Below, in pieces: positions 20,101-30,237 of a stretch of DNA of 64,000 bases. Each line of letters starts with the position of its first letter. The first letter of the stretch is position 1. The position numbers were made by a program, and so were the translations under genes. The notes beneath the pieces were generated by a model. That model was not told where the DNA came from and did not search any database. It saw only the letters and a list, made by a program, of their open reading frames with translations. Source of the DNA: Azotobacter vinelandii CA (GTDB lineage: Bacteria; Pseudomonadota; Gammaproteobacteria; Pseudomonadales; Pseudomonadaceae); assembly GCF_000380335.1 (NCBI RefSeq), contig NC_021149.1, forward strand, positions 2,594,501-2,658,500. Reading direction: 5' to 3'.

Positions 20101-23100
20101 CGGAGGTGTAGATCAGGTAGGCGAGGTTGTCCGGGCCGGCGAGCCTCGGCAGCGGTGCGCCGGACTGGCCGTCCAGGGCGGCGAGGTCGTCCTCCAGGCA
20201 CCAGCGCGCGACGCCGGCCGGCAGCTCGCCGAGCGCCTCGAACAACACGGCGTGACCGAGCAGCAGGGCGATGCCGCTGTCCTCGATCAGGTAGCGCAGG
20301 CGCTCCAGCGGGTATTCCGGGTCGAGCGGCACGTAGGCGCCGCCGGCCTTGAGGATCGCCAGGATGCCGACGACCATCTCCGCCGAGCGTTCCAGGGCCA
20401 GGCCGACCGGTACTTCCGGGCCGCCGCCGCGCTCGCGCAGCACGCGGGCCAGGCGGTTGGCCCGGACATCCAGCTCGGCGTAGCTCAGGGTCCGCCCGGC
20501 GCAGGTCAGCGCCGGCGCTTCGGGCGTCCGCGCCGCCTGGGTTTCGAACAGTTCGTGCAGGCAGGCGTCCAGCGGGTAGTCGCCGGGCGCTTCGGCCAGC
20601 CGGGTGGCTTCGGCCTCGGCCAGCATCGGCAGTTCGGCGAGGCGCCGCGACGGCAGCTCGACCATCGCCTCCAGCAGGCGCGTCCAGTGCCCGGCCATGC
20701 GCACGATGCGCGGTTCGTCGAACAGGTCGCTGCTGTAGGTCAGGCAGCAGCCCAGGCGCTGGTCGAGATCGGTCACCTCCAGGTAGAGGTCGAACTTGGT
20801 CGCCCGCGCGTCGTTGACCAGGTATTCGACGGTCATCCCGGCCAGTTGCCGGGTCTGCTGGAACTCCCAGCGCTGCACGTTGCACATCACCTGGAACAGC
20901 GGGTGATGGGCGGCGCTGCGCGGCGGTTGCAGGGCTTCCACCAGTTCGTCGAACGGCAGGTCCTGGTGGGCCTGGCCCTCGATCACCGTGTCGCGTACCT
21001 GTTCGAGCAGTTCGTCGACGCTCATCCGCCCGTCCAGCCGGCAGCGCAGCACCTGGGTGTTGAGGAAGGCACCGATCAGTCCCTCGCTTTCCGGGCGGAT
21101 GCGATTGGCCACCGGCGCGCCGATGCGCAGGTCGCCCTGTCCGCTGTAGCGGTACAGCAGCAGCGCCAGGGCGGCGGTGGCGGTCATGAACATGGTCAGG
21201 CCGTGGGCCGCGTTCCAGGCGCGCACCCGCCCGGCCAGCGCCGGCTCGAGGTCGAAGCGGAACAGCTCGCCGCGATGGCTCTGCACCGGCGGACGCGGAC
21301 GGTCGGCGGGCAGCTCGAGCAGCGGATGCTCGTCGCCCAACTGCCGTTTCCAGTAGTCGAGCTGGCGCTGGCGCTCGCCGCCCTCCAGCCAGCGGCGCTG
21401 CCACTGGCTGTAGTCGAGATACTGCACCGGCAAGGCTTCCAGAGGCGATTCGCGCCCGTCGAGGAACGCCTCGTAGAGCGCCCCCAGTTCGCGGGCGAAC
21501 ACGTCCATCGCCCAGCCTTCGGTGACGATGTGGTGCAGGGTCACCACCAGGTAATGCTTGTGTTCGCCGGCCTTTACCAGGCACACGCGCAGCAGCGGCC
21601 CGCGCTCCAGGTCGAAGGGCTGGTGCGCCTGCTCGTCGGCCAGTTCCTGCAGGCGCGCCCGGCGCTGGTCGGCCGGCAGCGAGGACAGGTCCAGCCGCTG
21701 CATGCACAGGTCGGATCGCTCGGCCACCTGCTGCCAGGGCTTGCCGTCGTCGCTGGGGAAGGTGGTGCGCAGGGTCTCGTGGCGCCGGATCAGCGCCTGC
21801 AGGGCCATCTCGAAGCGTTGCGCATCGAGCGGCCCGCTCAGCCGCGCCATGCCGCCGACGTTGTAGGCCGGGCTCTGCGGGTCGAGCTGCCAGAGGAACC
21901 ACATGCGCTGCTGGGAATGCGACAGCGGGATGCGTTGGCCACGATCCGCCCGCTCGATCGCGCCCCAGCCGTCGCGCGCGCCCTCGGCCTGCAGGCGGGC
22001 CACTTCGGCGGCGAACTCGCCGAGGCGGCTGGCTTCGAACAGGCTGCGCAGCGGCAGGTCGAGGTCGAACGCCTGGCGCACCCGCGAGACGATGCGGGTG
22101 GCCAGCAGCGAATGGCCGCCCAGGGCGAAGAAGTCGTCGTCCAGGCCGACGCGCGGCAAGCCCAGCACCTCCTGCCAGATCGCCGCCAGGCGCCGTTCGC
22201 GCTCGTCGCGCGGAGCGACGTATTCGCCCGCCCGCCAGTCCGGCTCCGGCAGCGCCTTGCGATCCAGCTTGCCGGTCGGCGTCAGCGGCAGCGCGTCGAG
22301 GCGGACGAACTGCGCCGGCACCATGTACTCCGGCAGGCTGGCGGCCAGGGCGCGCTTGAGGCGTTCGGCCAGGGCCGGATCGTCTTGTGCGCCGTCGCTG
22401 GTCAGGTAGGCGACCAGTCGCGCACCCGCGGCGCCCTCGCGCACCAGCACCACGGCCTGGCGCACCGCCGGCTGCGACAGCAGGTGCGCGCGGATTTCCT
22501 CCGGTTCGATGCGGAAACCGCGCACTTTCACCTGCTCGTCGGCGCGGCCGAGGAATTCCAGCGCCCCGTCGTCCCGCCAGCGCGCCAGGTCGCCGCTGCG
22601 GTACAGCCGCGCGCCGTCCTCGCCCGGCACGAAGCGCTCGGCGGTCAGCGCCGGACGCCCCAGATAGCCGCGCGCCAGGCCGCTGCCGCCGAGCAGCAGT
22701 TCGGCCACCGCGCCGCCGGGCGCCAGTTCCAGTTCGGCGTCGCGCAGCTCGCAGACCACGTTGGCCAACGGCCGGCCGATCGGCACCCGCGCGCCCTCTT
22801 CCGCGCAGCGCCAGTGGGTGACGTTGATCGCCGTCTCGGTCGGCCCGTAGCGGTTGTGCAGCGCGACCTGCGGCAGCCGTTCGCGCACCCGCCGGCACAG
22901 CTCGGCGGAGAGCGCCTCGCCGCCGGAGAACAGCAGCCTGAGGCGGCGGCAGTCGCCGAGCGCCGGTTCCTCGACGAACAGTTGCAGCAGCGGCGGCACG
23001 AAGTGCAGGCAGGTCGCCCCGTGCGCCCGTGCCAGTTCCACCAGCCGGCGCGGGTCGCGGTGCTCGCCATCCGCCGCCAGCACCAGGCGGCTGCCGGCGA

Positions 23101-26100
23101 TCAGCGGCAGGAAGCATTCCCAGACCGACACGTCGAAGCCGAGCGGCGCCTTCTGCAGCAGCACGTCGGAAGCATCCAGGGCGTACTCGCGGCGCATCCA
23201 GTGCAGGCGTTCGCTCAGCGCGCCATGGCTGACGCCGACGCCCTTGGGCTGGCCGGTGGAGCCGGAGGTGTAGATCACGTAGGCCAGGTTGCCGGCGTCC
23301 AGCGCCAGGGCGGGCGGCGTGTCCGGGTAGCCCTCGGCGTCCAGCTCCTCCAGAGGCAGCGTCGCCAGTCCGGCCGGCGCTTCCAGCGCGTCCAGCACCC
23401 GCCGGTGGCCCAGCAGCAGGCTCAGGCCGCTGTCGCCGATCATCCAGGCCAGGCGTTCGCGCGGGTAGTCGGCGTCCATCGGCACGTAGGCGCCGCCGGC
23501 CTTGACCACCGCCAGCAGAGCCACCATCAGTTCGACGCCGCGTCCGGCCAGCAGGCCGACCTTCGCCTCCGGGCCGACGCCCAGCTCGCGCAGGCGGTGC
23601 GCCAGGCGGTTGGCGCGGCGCTCCAGGTCGGTGTAGTCGAGGGTCGCCTCGCCACTGACCAGGGCGATGGCCTGCGGCGTCGCCCGTGCCTGGGCGGTCA
23701 GCAATTCGGGCAGCAGGACGCCGGCCGGTTCGGCCGGCCCGCGCGCCCAGTCGTGCAGTCGCTGGCGCTCGTCGACACCGAGCAGCTCGAAGTCGCCGAT
23801 GGCGCGCTCGGGGTTCTCGCCGATCTGTTCCAGCAGGCGCACGAAATGCCCGGCGAGACGCTCGACGCTGGCGCGCTCGAACAGTTCGCAGGCGTAGTCG
23901 AAAGACAGGCGGATACGCCCCTGGCGGTCCTCCTCGCTGTGCAGTTGCAGGTCGAACTTGGCCTCGCGGCTGTGCCAGGGCAGTTCCTCGGCGAGCAGCC
24001 CCGGCAGGCGGCGCAGCGCTTCCAGGTCGCGCTGCTGGTGGTTGAACATCACCTCGAACGGCGGCTCGCCGCCCAGCGCCTCGACCAGCCGCTCGTACGG
24101 CAGGTCCTGGTTGGCCTGGGCGCCCTCGACCGTGCGCCGCGCGGCCTCCAGCAGCGCGGCGAAGGTCTGCCGCGAATCCAGCCGCCCGCGCAGCACCTGG
24201 GTATTGATGAAGAAGCCGACCAGTCCCTGCAACTCGCGGCGCGGGCGGTTGGCGTTGGGCACGCCGAGGCGGATGTCGGATTGCCCGGTATAGCGGTGCA
24301 GCAGGGTCTGGAAGGCCGCCAGGAGGACCGCGAACAGCGTGGTGCCCCGCGCCCTGGCGATGGCCTGCAGGCGTTCGCCGAGGGCCTTGTCCAGGCGCAG
24401 ACCGAAACGCTCGGCGGACGACTCCCGGCCGCCGCGCGGCCGGTCCAGCGGCAGCGCCAGGGGCTGGTGCTCGTCGGCCAGTTCGGCGCGCCAGTAGTCC
24501 AGTTGCGCGGCGAGGCGTTCGCCATCGTCCGCTTGCCAGGCCGCATAGTCGGCGTAGCGGATCGGCAGGGGCGCCAGGGATGCCGTCTGCCCCTGGATCC
24601 GCGCGGCGTAGAGCCGGGCGAATTCGTCGAGCAGCAGGCCCAGCGACCAGCCGTCGGCGACGATGTGGTGCAGGGTCACCAGCAACAGGTGCTCCTGTTC
24701 GTCCAGGCTGACCAGCCGCACGCGCAGCAGCGGGCCGTGCTCCAGGTCGAAATGGAAACGCGCCTCTTCCTCGCGGATCGTCCACGCCCGCTCCTCGCGC
24801 TGCGCTTCGGGCAGCGCGGAAAGATCGTCGCGCAGCAGCGTCCAGTCGGACGCCGTTCCGGCGCACTGGAAGCCGATGCCGTCTTCCTCATAGAAGGTGG
24901 TGCGCAGCGATTCGTGGCGCTCGACCAGCGTCGCGAAGCTGTGTCGCAGCGCCTGCTCGTCCAGTTCGCCGCGCAGGCGCAGGCCGCCGGGAATGTTGTA
25001 GGCGACGCTGTGCGGCTCCAGTTGCCAGAGGAACCACAGGCGGTTCTGCGCCGCCGACTGGCGCAGGGCGCCCTCGCGCGGCAGGCGCGGGATACCGGTG
25101 GCGGACGCGCCGCCTTCGGCCAGCAGGCGCTCCAGCTCGGCGCCGAACGCCCGCAGGGTCGGGGCCTCGTAGAGGCTGCGCAGCTCCAGGTCGACGCCCA
25201 GTTCGTCGCGCAGCTCGGCGATCATCTGGATGGCCTGGATGGAATTGCCGCCCAGGGCGAAGAAGTGCGCGTCGGGGTCGAGCCGTTCGACCTTGAGCAG
25301 CGTCCGCCAGAGCGCGGCGAGGCGTTCGCCGGGCGGCGTCGCGTCGGCGGCAGGCTCGGCGCCCCGTCCCTCGCGGAAGGAAGCGATCGGCACCAGTTCC
25401 CCCGCCTCGTGGCGTTGCCGGCAGGCGGAACGCTGCAATTTGCCGCTGGAGGTCTTCGGCAGCGCGCCGGGCTCCAGCAGCAGCACCAGTACGGGCGCCT
25501 CGTGGTGCGCTTCGGCCACCGCCTGGCGGATGCGCCCGAGCAGTTCGTCGGCGGCCACCTGCTGGGCGGTGCGCCGGCCGATCTCCGCCGCCACGCCGAG
25601 CGCCTCGCGGCCCTCGTGCTCCACCGCGAAGGCCGCCACGCGCCCGCGCCGCACCTCGGCGACGCACTCCTCCACGGTGCGCTCGATGTCCTGGGGATAG
25701 AGGTTCTGGCCTCGCACGATCAGCATGTCCTTGAGCCGCCCGGTGACGAACAGTTCGCCCCGCTGGCGGAATCCCAGGTCGCCGGTGCGCAGCCAGGTGC
25801 GACCGTCACGCTCGACGAAAACCTGTGCGGTCGCCTGCGGATTGCGCCAGTAGCCCTGGGCGACGCTCGGTCCGCTCGACCAGATCTCGCCGACCAGCCC
25901 GTCGCCCAGCGCCTCGCCGCTGCGCGGGTCGACGATCAGCAGCGGATGGCCGGGTTGTTCCCAGCCGCAGCTCATCAGTACCGGACCTTCGCCGGGCTCG
26001 GCGCGGTCGGCCGCCAGCGCGGCGGCGTCGAGCCGCAGGGCGGAGATGCCCTGCCCCGGCCGGCCGCCGCTGACGAACAGGGTCGCCTCGGCCAGGCCGT

Positions 26101-27070
26101 AGCTGGCCAGATAGGCATCGGGACGGAAGCCGCAGGGCGCGAAGCGTTCGGCGAACGCCGCCAGGCTGTCCTGGCGGATCGGCTCGGAACCGGAGAAGGC
26201 CACCCGCCAGCCGGACAGGTCCAGGCCGGCCAGGTTGCCCTCGGCGATACGCTCGTGGCACAACCGATAGGCGAAGTCCGGACCGCCGCTGATGGTGCCC
26301 CGGTAGCGGCCGATCGCCTCCAGCCAGCGCACCGGCCGTTCGAGGAAATGCTGCGGCGACATCAGCACCACCGGCACGCCGCTATAGATGCCCTGCAGCA
26401 GTCCGCCGATCAGCCCCATGTCGTGGTACAGCGGCAGCCAACTGACGATAGTGTCGTCGTCGCCGATCCGGTAGCCCTGGCGGATCAGCCATTCGTTGGC
26501 CTCCAGGTTGGCGTGGCTGACCTGCACGCCCTTGGGGGTCGCGGTGGAGCCGGAGGTGTACTGAAGGAAGGCGATGGCTTCGGCCGGCACCGCCGGCGCC
26601 CGCCAGCCGTCGGCCAGGGCCGGGTCCAGCGCGTCCACCGCCAGCAGTTCGGGCAGCGCGTCGCCGCGGCCTTCCCCCAGGGCGGCCAGCGAACCGGCCA
26701 CCCCGGAGGTGGTGAGGATCAGCCGTGGCTGGGCGTCGGCGATGATCGAGATCAGTCGGCGCAGGTGCTGTTCCTGGCTGCTCTCCGGCGGATAGGCCGG
26801 CACCGCGATCACCCCGGCGTACAGGCAGGCGAAGAATGCCGCGACGTAGTCCGGCCCGCTGGGAAACAGCAGGACCGCGCGCTCGCCCGGCTCGCCGCGC
26901 TCCGCCAGCGCCGCCGCGATGATGCGCGCCTGGCGGTCCAGTTGCCGGTAGCTCAACACCTCCTCCCCGTCGCCGCCGAGAAAGCGCAACGCCAGCCGCT
27001 CCGGCTGGGCGGCGGCGCGCCGCATCAGGGCATCGGCCATGGAAACGGGGCGTTCGAAGGTATCCGTCAT
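14114..27070 (-). CDS. pvdL: Chromophore NRPS PvdL (acyl ligase-T, Glu module, Tyr-epimerase module, Dab module)
   Basis: Synthetase of 4,318 aa that begins the siderophore as an acylated Glu-D-Tyr-Dab tripeptide. It starts with a fatty acyl-AMP ligase domain ([20 protein letters not shown]) and a carrier domain (GGNSIQ near residue 608). Next comes C-A-T (carrier GGHSLLATR near 1652), C-A-T-E (GGDSILS near 2716; HHLAVDG near 2897) and C-A-T (GGHSLLATQ near 4256). There is no thioesterase, as expected. The A3 code reads D-I-W-E-L-T-A-D-D, the known Dab code. A1 reads D-V-W-H-F-G-R-I-N, compatible with Glu. A2 reads D-A-E-G-I-G-A-V-M, assigned to Tyr only by position. The frame opens at 27109, but ATG 27070 with AAAGG upstream begins the conserved sequence. 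The size agrees with P. aeruginosa PvdL. Confidence 0.97.
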   Translation of the reverse strand: MTDTFERPVSMADALMRRAAAQPERLALRFLGGDGEEVLSYRQLDRQARIIAAALAERGEPGERAVLLFPSGPDYVAAFFACLYAGVIAVPAYPPESSQEQHLRRLISIIADAQPRLILTTSGVAGSLAALGEGRGDALPELLAVDALDPALADGWRAPAVPAEAIAFLQYTSGSTATPKGVQVSHANLEANEWLIRQGYRIGDDDTIVSWLPLYHDMGLIGGLLQGIYSGVPVVLMSPQHFLERPVRWLEAIGRYRGTISGGPDFAYRLCHERIAEGNLAGLDLSGWRVAFSGSEPIRQDSLAAFAERFAPCGFRPDAYLASYGLAEATLFVSGGRPGQGISALRLDAAALAADRAEPGEGPVLMSCGWEQPGHPLLIVDPRSGEALGDGLVGEIWSSGPSVAQGYWRNPQATAQVFVERDGRTWLRTGDLGFRQRGELFVTGRLKDMLIVRGQNLYPQDIERTVEECVAEVRRGRVAAFAVEHEGREALGVAAEIGRRTAQQVAADELLGRIRQAVAEAHHEAPVLVLLLEPGALPKTSSGKLQRSACRQRHEAGELVPIASFREGRGAEPAADATPPGERLAALWRTLLKVERLDPDAHFFALGGNSIQAIQMIAELRDELGVDLELRSLYEAPTLRAFGAELERLLAEGGASATGIPRLPREGALRQSAAQNRLWFLWQLEPHSVAYNIPGGLRLRGELDEQALRHSFATLVERHESLRTTFYEEDGIGFQCAGTASDWTLLRDDLSALPEAQREERAWTIREEEARFHFDLEHGPLLRVRLVSLDEQEHLLLVTLHHIVADGWSLGLLLDEFARLYAARIQGQTASLAPLPIRYADYAAWQADDGERLAAQLDYWRAELADEHQPLALPLDRPRGGRESSAERFGLRLDKALGERLQAIARARGTTLFAVLLAAFQTLLHRYTGQSDIRLGVPNANRPRRELQGLVGFFINTQVLRGRLDSRQTFAALLEAARRTVEGAQANQDLPYERLVEALGGEPPFEVMFNHQQRDLEALRRLPGLLAEELPWHSREAKFDLQLHSEEDRQGRIRLSFDYACELFERASVERLAGHFVRLLEQIGENPERAIGDFELLGVDERQRLHDWARGPAEPAGVLLPELLTAQARATPQAIALVSGEATLDYTDLERRANRLAHRLRELGVGPEAKVGLLAGRGVELMVALLAVVKAGGAYVPMDADYPRERLAWMIGDSGLSLLLGHRRVLDALEAPAGLATLPLEELDAEGYPDTPPALALDAGNLAYVIYTSGSTGQPKGVGVSHGALSERLHWMRREYALDASDVLLQKAPLGFDVSVWECFLPLIAGSRLVLAADGEHRDPRRLVELARAHGATCLHFVPPLLQLFVEEPALGDCRRLRLLFSGGEALSAELCRRVRERLPQVALHNRYGPTETAINVTHWRCAEEGARVPIGRPLANVVCELRDAELELAPGGAVAELLLGGSGLARGYLGRPALTAERFVPGEDGARLYRSGDLARWRDDGALEFLGRADEQVKVRGFRIEPEEIRAHLLSQPAVRQAVVLVREGAAGARLVAYLTSDGAQDDPALAERLKRALAASLPEYMVPAQFVRLDALPLTPTGKLDRKALPEPDWRAGEYVAPRDERERRLAAIWQEVLGLPRVGLDDDFFALGGHSLLATRIVSRVRQAFDLDLPLRSLFEASRLGEFAAEVARLQAEGARDGWGAIERADRGQRIPLSHSQQRMWFLWQLDPQSPAYNVGGMARLSGPLDAQRFEMALQALIRRHETLRTTFPSDDGKPWQQVAERSDLCMQRLDLSSLPADQRRARLQELADEQAHQPFDLERGPLLRVCLVKAGEHKHYLVVTLHHIVTEGWAMDVFARELGALYEAFLDGRESPLEALPVQYLDYSQWQRRWLEGGERQRQLDYWKRQLGDEHPLLELPADRPRPPVQSHRGELFRFDLEPALAGRVRAWNAAHGLTMFMTATAALALLLYRYSGQGDLRIGAPVANRIRPESEGLIGAFLNTQVLRCRLDGRMSVDELLEQVRDTVIEGQAHQDLPFDELVEALQPPRSAAHHPLFQVMCNVQRWEFQQTRQLAGMTVEYLVNDARATKFDLYLEVTDLDQRLGCCLTYSSDLFDEPRIVRMAGHWTRLLEAMVELPSRRLAELPMLAEAEATRLAEAPGDYPLDACLHELFETQAARTPEAPALTCAGRTLSYAELDVRANRLARVLRERGGGPEVPVGLALERSAEMVVGILAILKAGGAYVPLDPEYPLERLRYLIEDSGIALLLGHAVLFEALGELPAGVARWCLEDDLAALDGQSGAPLPRLAGPDNLAYLIYTSGSTGQPKGVAVCHGEIAMHCRAVIERFGMAASDCELHFYSINFDAATERLFAPLLCGARLVLRGQGQWDAESICQLIREQSVSILGFTPSYGSQLAQWLISRDERLPVRLCITGGEALSGEHLQRIRAAFAPQAFFNAYGPTETVVMPLACRAPETLEEGAASVPIGSLVGARRGAILDADLAPLPQGAAGELYLGGKGLARGYHRRPALTAERFVPDADGARLYRSGDRVRLRDDGQVEYLGRIDQQVKVRGFRIELGEIEARLREHPAVTDTAVLALDTSSGKQLAGYVATATAGLDEAARAALREALKAHLRAQLPDYMVPAHLSLLEKLPLTPNGKLDRRALPAPDPEQDRQAYQAPRSELERQLATIWTEALNVGRIGLGDNFFELGGDSILSIQVVSRARQAGIHFTPRDLFQHQTVQALATVARSVATVASEQGPLSGATPLTPIQHWFFEQHLAKPQHWNQSLLLEPSGRLDADCLEKALHYLRNHHDALRLAFRRIDGHWRAEYRAVGEGGGELLWRVRPAGPEERRALFAEAQRSLDLAHGPLLRAVLAEDASGRQTLLLAIHHLAVDGVSWRVLLEDLQSLYRQFEAGRSPALPARTSSLRDWATRLEAYAASESLREELVWWRTHLAGTDGELPCDRAGTDDRYRDARSLSLRLDTTRTRQLLQQAPAAYRSRVDELLLTALARVLCRWSGRDAALVQLEGHGREALFDDIDLTRTLGWFTSAYPVRLQPAGELADAIKAVKEQLRGVPHKGLGHGVLRHLADADTRAAMAALPQARITFNYLGQFDQSFAHDALFRPLDEPAGPAHAEDAPLPNRLSIDAQVYGGELRLRWTYGAGRYDEGSVRALAEELLAELQRLIEHCLEEESGGPTPSDFPLAQLTQAQLDALPVPAAAIEDIYPLTPMQEGLLLHTLLEPGTGIYYMQDRYRIDSELDLQRFEQAWQAVVARHEALRASFTWNSGETMLQIVHKPGAARIDYQDWSALDADGHEERLQALHKRERETGFDLLREPPFHLRLIRLGEARYWFMMSNHHILIDAWCRGLLMGDFMEIYAALGEGREPRLPSAPRYRDYIAWLQRQDFEAARNWWRDNLRGFERPTAIPGDRPLLREHTGGMQVGDCLTRLEAADGARLRELAQRHQLTVNTFAQAAWALVLHRYSGERDLTFGVTVAGRPVSMPALQGTVGLFINSIPLRLRLPEAGERRAVRDWLRELLERNLELREYEYLSLVDIQECSELPKGQPLFDSLFVFENAPVDSAVLDRAQGLKARSESGRTHTNFPLTVVCYPGDDLGLHLSYDRRYFEAATIERLLGDFKRLLLALADGILGDLSDLPLLDHGEREFLTEGCNRSERDYPLEQGYARLFEARVAAHPERIVARCQDAQWNYAGLNARANRLGHALRAAGVGVDQPVALLAERGLDLLGMMIGAFKAGAGYLPLDPGHPAQRLTRILELGRVPLLVCSAACRAQAVELLEALAGQGRPRLLVWDEVQAGDWPTANPGVYSGPDSLAYVIYTSGSTGLPKGVMVEQAGMLNNQLSKVPYLGLDEADAIAQTASQSFDISVWQFLAAPLFGGRVEIVPNAIAHDPGALLALARERGVTVLESVPSLIQGMLAEERDGLGALRWLLPTGEAMPPELARQWLQRYPQVGLVNAYGPAECSDDVALFRVDMEATAGSYLPIGSPTDNNRLYLLDEALELVPAGATGELCIAGTGVGRGYVGDPLRTALAFLPNPFAREPGERLYRSGDLARRRVDGLLEYVGRIDHQVKIRGFRIELGEIEAHLHEQAEVREAAVAVQEGPNGKYLVGYLVPADMELAEVSPATAPLLHGELFERVKQRLRAELPDYMVPAHWLLLEGLPRNTNGKLDRKALPELEIGQSRGQAYLAPRNDLERTLATIWAELLKVERVGVHDNFFELGGHSLLATQIASRVQKALQRNVPLRAMFECSTVGELAAYIESLEGSALTEQKASRLDDLMSRLEAL

Positions 27071-27138
27071 CTCTGCACCTTTCTCGATTCGACTGGGCAA
27101 GCGAACCACCGGGAGAGGCCCGGGGTCATGGAGCGATG

Positions 27139-27162
27139 ACGGATCGACGAGAAAGAAAATTA
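27139..27162 (-). promoter_or_regulatory. PvdS-type box for pvdL
   Basis: TAATT (27162-27158), 16 bases, CGT (27141-27139) on the minus strand. One base differs from the TAAAT-N16-CGT consensus. It ends 68 bp before the pvdL ATG. Confidence 0.65.
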
Positions 27163-27311
27163 GTGGCCGCGGGCACGGGAAGGACGACGGAAACGAAGCC
27201 GGGGGTAAAGATCCCGGCAGGCGGCTCGTTCTTTCTTGAACGGCCCCTGCGATCGGCTTTTCCCCTGCCTCATGACAATATGCACGGCGTTAGGTCTTTA
27301 AATAATTAAAT

Positions 27312-27330
27312 TATAATAATTCTCATTTGA
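27312..27330. promoter_or_regulatory. Fur-like box over a TATAAT element upstream of pvdS
   Basis: Read on the minus strand, the core AATGAGAATTATTAT matches 13 of 15 central bases of the Fur consensus GATAATGATAATCATTATC. The first six plus-strand bases (27312-27317) are a perfect TATAAT, which could be the pvdS -10 element. Fur-Fe would then block RNA polymerase. No clear -35 was found at the usual spacing. Confidence 0.65.
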
Positions 27331-27420
27331 CATATGTTCCCACAATGTCTACCGTGGTTCGCGTCGTCAAGGATCAACCGACCTCCCCCCAGTTCGCACC
27401 CCCGCCGCACAGGTAGAACC

Positions 27421-27963
27421 ATGCAGGAATATGGAACTGTAGAGCGCTCTATGGACGGATCTCCGTCTCTGCTGCAAGCGTTGATGGAAAACCGTTCGAC
27501 TCTGGTCAAGGCGGCAGCCCGGATAACCGGCTGCCACAGTCGTGCCGAAGACGTGGTGCAGGATGCCTTCCTCAGGTTGGCCGGCGCACAGAAGATCAGC
27601 CTTCCCCTCAAGGCCCGGATCAATTACGTCTTCAGGATCGTGCGCAACCTGGCCATCGACCATTACCGCAAGCAGGCGATGGAACAGCGCTACGCCGGCA
27701 GCGAAGAAGAAGGCCTGAACACCGCGATCAGCGGCGCCACTCCCGAGACCACCAACCTTCACCAGGAGACTCTGGAGAGGGTCAGCGATGCCTTGAGCCA
27801 GTTGCCCGCGAGAACCCGCTATGCCTTCGAGATGTATCGCCTGCATGGCGTGCCCCAGAAGGACATCGCCAAGGAACTGGGCGTCTCTCCCACATTGGTC
27901 AACTTCATGATCCGCGACGCGCTGGTGCATTGCCGCAAGACGGTGGGTCAGTTGCACGACTGA
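27421..27963 (+). CDS. pvdS: Iron-starvation ECF sigma factor PvdS
   Basis: ECF sigma factor of 180 aa that directs RNA polymerase to siderophore promoters. Region 2 is visible as AARITGCHSRAEDVVQDAF and IVRNLAIDHYRKQAMEQRY. Region 4 is near identical to P. aeruginosa PvdS (FEMYRLHGVPQKDIAKELG, then SPTLVNFMIRDALVHCRKT). The open frame begins at 27334, but conserved sequence starts later. ATG 27421 gives a length close to the 187-aa Pseudomonas protein, and ATG 27451 is an alternative. It is preceded by a Fur-like box and TATAAT, so transcription is probably iron-repressed. It is divergent from pvdL. Four matching PvdS-type boxes in the window give it local targets. Confidence 0.95.
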   Translation: MQEYGTVERSMDGSPSLLQALMENRSTLVKAAARITGCHSRAEDVVQDAFLRLAGAQKISLPLKARINYVFRIVRNLAIDHYRKQAMEQRYAGSEEEGLNTAISGATPETTNLHQETLERVSDALSQLPARTRYAFEMYRLHGVPQKDIAKELGVSPTLVNFMIRDALVHCRKTVGQLHD

Positions 27964-28607
27964 ACCCCCGCCATCCGCCATCGGGACTCCGTGAACACCC
28001 GGTACTGGAGGACGAGTATCGATCCTGGCCGTGCCGTCGTCGGTACTCGCTTCAGCCCCGCCCCGCCGCGTTTCGCCTGCATCGCCCGGGACCTCTCCCG
28101 GTATCCGGCCCGCGTCGCCCGAACGGCGATCGGGGGGCACGCACGTCCGCACCCCGCAGGAATAGGGCCGCCGGAATGGCCGCGGCCAGTGCCTACTTCG
28201 CTCGCTCGCAAACATCTTTCCGCATCCGTCGTCTGTGTCGGCATGCTTTCGAGCGCCCTTGCGGAGCAGCCCGATGGCATCGATTTAACCAGAATGACGA
28301 AATTGACCCGGTAGAATTTAACTATCTTTTCAATAGACGCGCCCCGAAGAGGCTGGCACCTCGCCCCGCCTGCCCCCGGCCAGTGGCGCCGAGCGGGCAA
28401 CGGCCATCCTCGACCCCCCTTCCACGACGACACGTCGTCCGCATCGGCGGGTATCCTTGCCGGCGGACCGGACCGACTGCCGGCCGTCGCGCCAGTACAT
28501 GGCTCGTTCATCGAGGCATTGCACGGCCGGCGACGAGGCAGCCAACCGCCCCGGCCCGCAAGCCGTCAGCCCGGAACCTTTCCGACCAGCCTCAGGAAAC
28601 CCGCCGA
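27964..28607. other. Intergenic region with no supported gene
   Basis: 644 bp between pvdS and the glutamate-synthase-family gene. Frames here lack ribosome binding sites and recognisable products. An AT-rich patch at about 28283-28335 may hold a promoter (TTGACC at 28303-28308), but no good -10 at normal spacing was found. No PvdS-type box was seen here. Confidence 0.5.
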
Positions 28608-30221
28608 ATGAGTTTCACCCTGTTCAGCCGCTACGCTTTCTTCGCCGCCTGCGTACTGCTCGCGCTCGTTACCCTGCCCCTGCTGCCCGGTTCGCCCGGC
28701 CTCTGGCCGCTGACCCTGATCGGCGGACTGCTCAGCCTGCTGGGCATCGCCGATCTGCTGCAGAAACAGCACGCGGTGCGACGCAACTACCCGGTGCTGG
28801 GCAACATCCGCTACCTGATCGAGTACATCCGCCCGGAAATCCGCCAGTACCTGCTGGAAACCGACGACGACTGCCTGCCGTTCTCCCGCGCCCAGCGCAC
28901 GCTGGTCTACGCACGGGCCAGGAACCGGAGCGCCGAAAAGGCCTTCGGCACGCTGCAGGACGTCTACCAGAGCGGCTTCGAGTTCATCACCCATTCGATG
29001 TCCCCGGCACCGCTCCGCGATCCCGCGACCTTTCGCGTGACGGTCGGCGGGCCGCAGTGCGAAAAGCCCTATTCGGCCTCGCTCTTTAACATCTCGGCGA
29101 TGAGCTTCGGTTCGCTCAGCGCCAACGCCGTGCGCTCCCTCAACCTGGGCGCCAGGCTCGGCGGCTTCGCCCACGATACCGGCGAAGGCAGCATCAGCCC
29201 CTACCACCGCGAGCATGGCGGCGACCTGATCTGGGAAATCGGCAGCGGCTATTTCGGCTGCCGCAGCGAGGATGGCCGTTTCGATCCGGAGCGCTTCGCC
29301 GCCCAGGCGCGCCACGACCAGGTGAAGATGATCGAGGTCAAGCTGAGCCAGGGCGCCAAGCCCGGTCACGGCGGCATCCTGCCGAAGGACAAGATCACCG
29401 CGGAGATCGCCGCCACCCGAGGCGTGCGCATGGATCGCGACTGCGTTTCGCCGGCCCGCCACAACACCTTTTCCACCCCCAGGGAACTGCTCGACTTCCT
29501 CGTCCGGCTGCGCGAGCTGTCCGGCGGCAAGCCGGTCGGCTTCAAGTTCTGCGTCGGCCATCCCTGGGAGTTCATGGGCATCGTCAAGGCCATGCTGGAA
29601 ACCGGCACCCTGCCCGACTTCATCGTCGTCGACGGCAAGGAAGGCGGCACCGGCGCCGCGCCCCTGGAGTTCGCCGACCACATGGGCGTGCCGCTGCGCG
29701 ATGGCCTGCGCTTCGTCCACAACACCCTGGTCGGCGCCGGCCTGCGCGACAGCATCCGCCTCGGGGCCAGCGGCAAGATCATCAGCGCCTTCGACATCGC
29801 CAGCGTGCTGGCGATCGGCGCCGACTGGGCCAACTCGGCGCGCGGCTTCATGTTCGCCCTCGGCTGCATCCAGTCGCAGAGCTGCCACACCAACCGCTGC
29901 CCGACCGGCGTGGCGACCCAGGACCCGCTGCGCCAACTCGCCCTGGTGGTGCCGGACAAGGCCGAACGGGTGCGCAATTTCCACCACAACACGCTCGCGG
30001 CCCTGGCCGAGATGGTCGCCGCCGCAGGGCTCGAACACCCGGCGCGGCTGGAGCCGCGCCACCTGCTGCGGCGCATGTCGGCGAGCGAGATCCGCCAGTA
30101 CGCGCAACTGCACGCCTTCCTCAAGCCGGGCGAACTGCTCGGCGACAGCATCGGCAGCGAGTTCTACGCACGGATGTGGCGGATGGCGCGGGCGGACAGC
30201 TTCGAGCCGGCGCCCTTCTGA
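28608..30221 (+). CDS. Membrane-anchored FMN-binding glutamate-synthase-family protein
   Basis: 537-aa protein with two N-terminal hydrophobic segments (about residues 8-28 and 31-48). A large domain like the FMN/FeS-binding synthase region of GltB follows. Motifs include NISAMSFGSLSANAVRSLN, KPGHGGILPKDKIT, VDGKEGGTGAAPLEF and, for the 3Fe-4S-type cluster, CIQSQSCHTNRCPTGVATQ. It lacks the glutaminase domain, so it is not a complete glutamate synthase. The true substrate of this family is unknown to me. ATG 28608 is chosen because AGGAAA lies upstream and hydrophobic sequence begins there; the frame opens much earlier (27930) without family similarity. It stands alone after pvdS; no PvdS box was found before it. 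Confidence 0.85.
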   Translation: MSFTLFSRYAFFAACVLLALVTLPLLPGSPGLWPLTLIGGLLSLLGIADLLQKQHAVRRNYPVLGNIRYLIEYIRPEIRQYLLETDDDCLPFSRAQRTLVYARARNRSAEKAFGTLQDVYQSGFEFITHSMSPAPLRDPATFRVTVGGPQCEKPYSASLFNISAMSFGSLSANAVRSLNLGARLGGFAHDTGEGSISPYHREHGGDLIWEIGSGYFGCRSEDGRFDPERFAAQARHDQVKMIEVKLSQGAKPGHGGILPKDKITAEIAATRGVRMDRDCVSPARHNTFSTPRELLDFLVRLRELSGGKPVGFKFCVGHPWEFMGIVKAMLETGTLPDFIVVDGKEGGTGAAPLEFADHMGVPLRDGLRFVHNTLVGAGLRDSIRLGASGKIISAFDIASVLAIGADWANSARGFMFALGCIQSQSCHTNRCPTGVATQDPLRQLALVVPDKAERVRNFHHNTLAALAEMVAAAGLEHPARLEPRHLLRRMSASEIRQYAQLHAFLKPGELLGDSIGSEFYARMWRMARADSFEPAPF

Positions 30222-30224
30222 ACG

Positions 30225-30237
30225 GCCTCGCGGAGGC
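30225..30237. terminator. Possible small hairpin between convergent genes
   Basis: GCCTC-GCG-GAGGC, a 5-bp stem just after the stop of the glutamate-synthase-family gene and touching the end of the convergent recombinase gene. It is short and has no clear T-run. Confidence 0.3.

Larger units (their letters stand above)
27071..27420. other. Divergent pvdL-pvdS promoter region
   Basis: A 350-bp regulatory region without genes. It holds a PvdS-type box for pvdL at 27139-27162 and a Fur-like box overlapping a perfect TATAAT at 27312-27330 before pvdS. The stretch 27295-27335 is strikingly AT-rich. Confidence 0.75.

Noticed and set aside
14057-27139. A 4,360-codon open frame on the plus strand covering pvdL
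   Set aside because: It is the antisense frame of pvdL. High GC with a strong third-position bias removes stops on the opposite strand. The translation is low-complexity and has no family similarity.
28303-28329. TTGACC followed by TATCTT as a promoter for the glutamate-synthase-like gene
   Set aside because: The spacing is 15 bp and the -10 match is weak, and it lies about 280 bp from the start codon.
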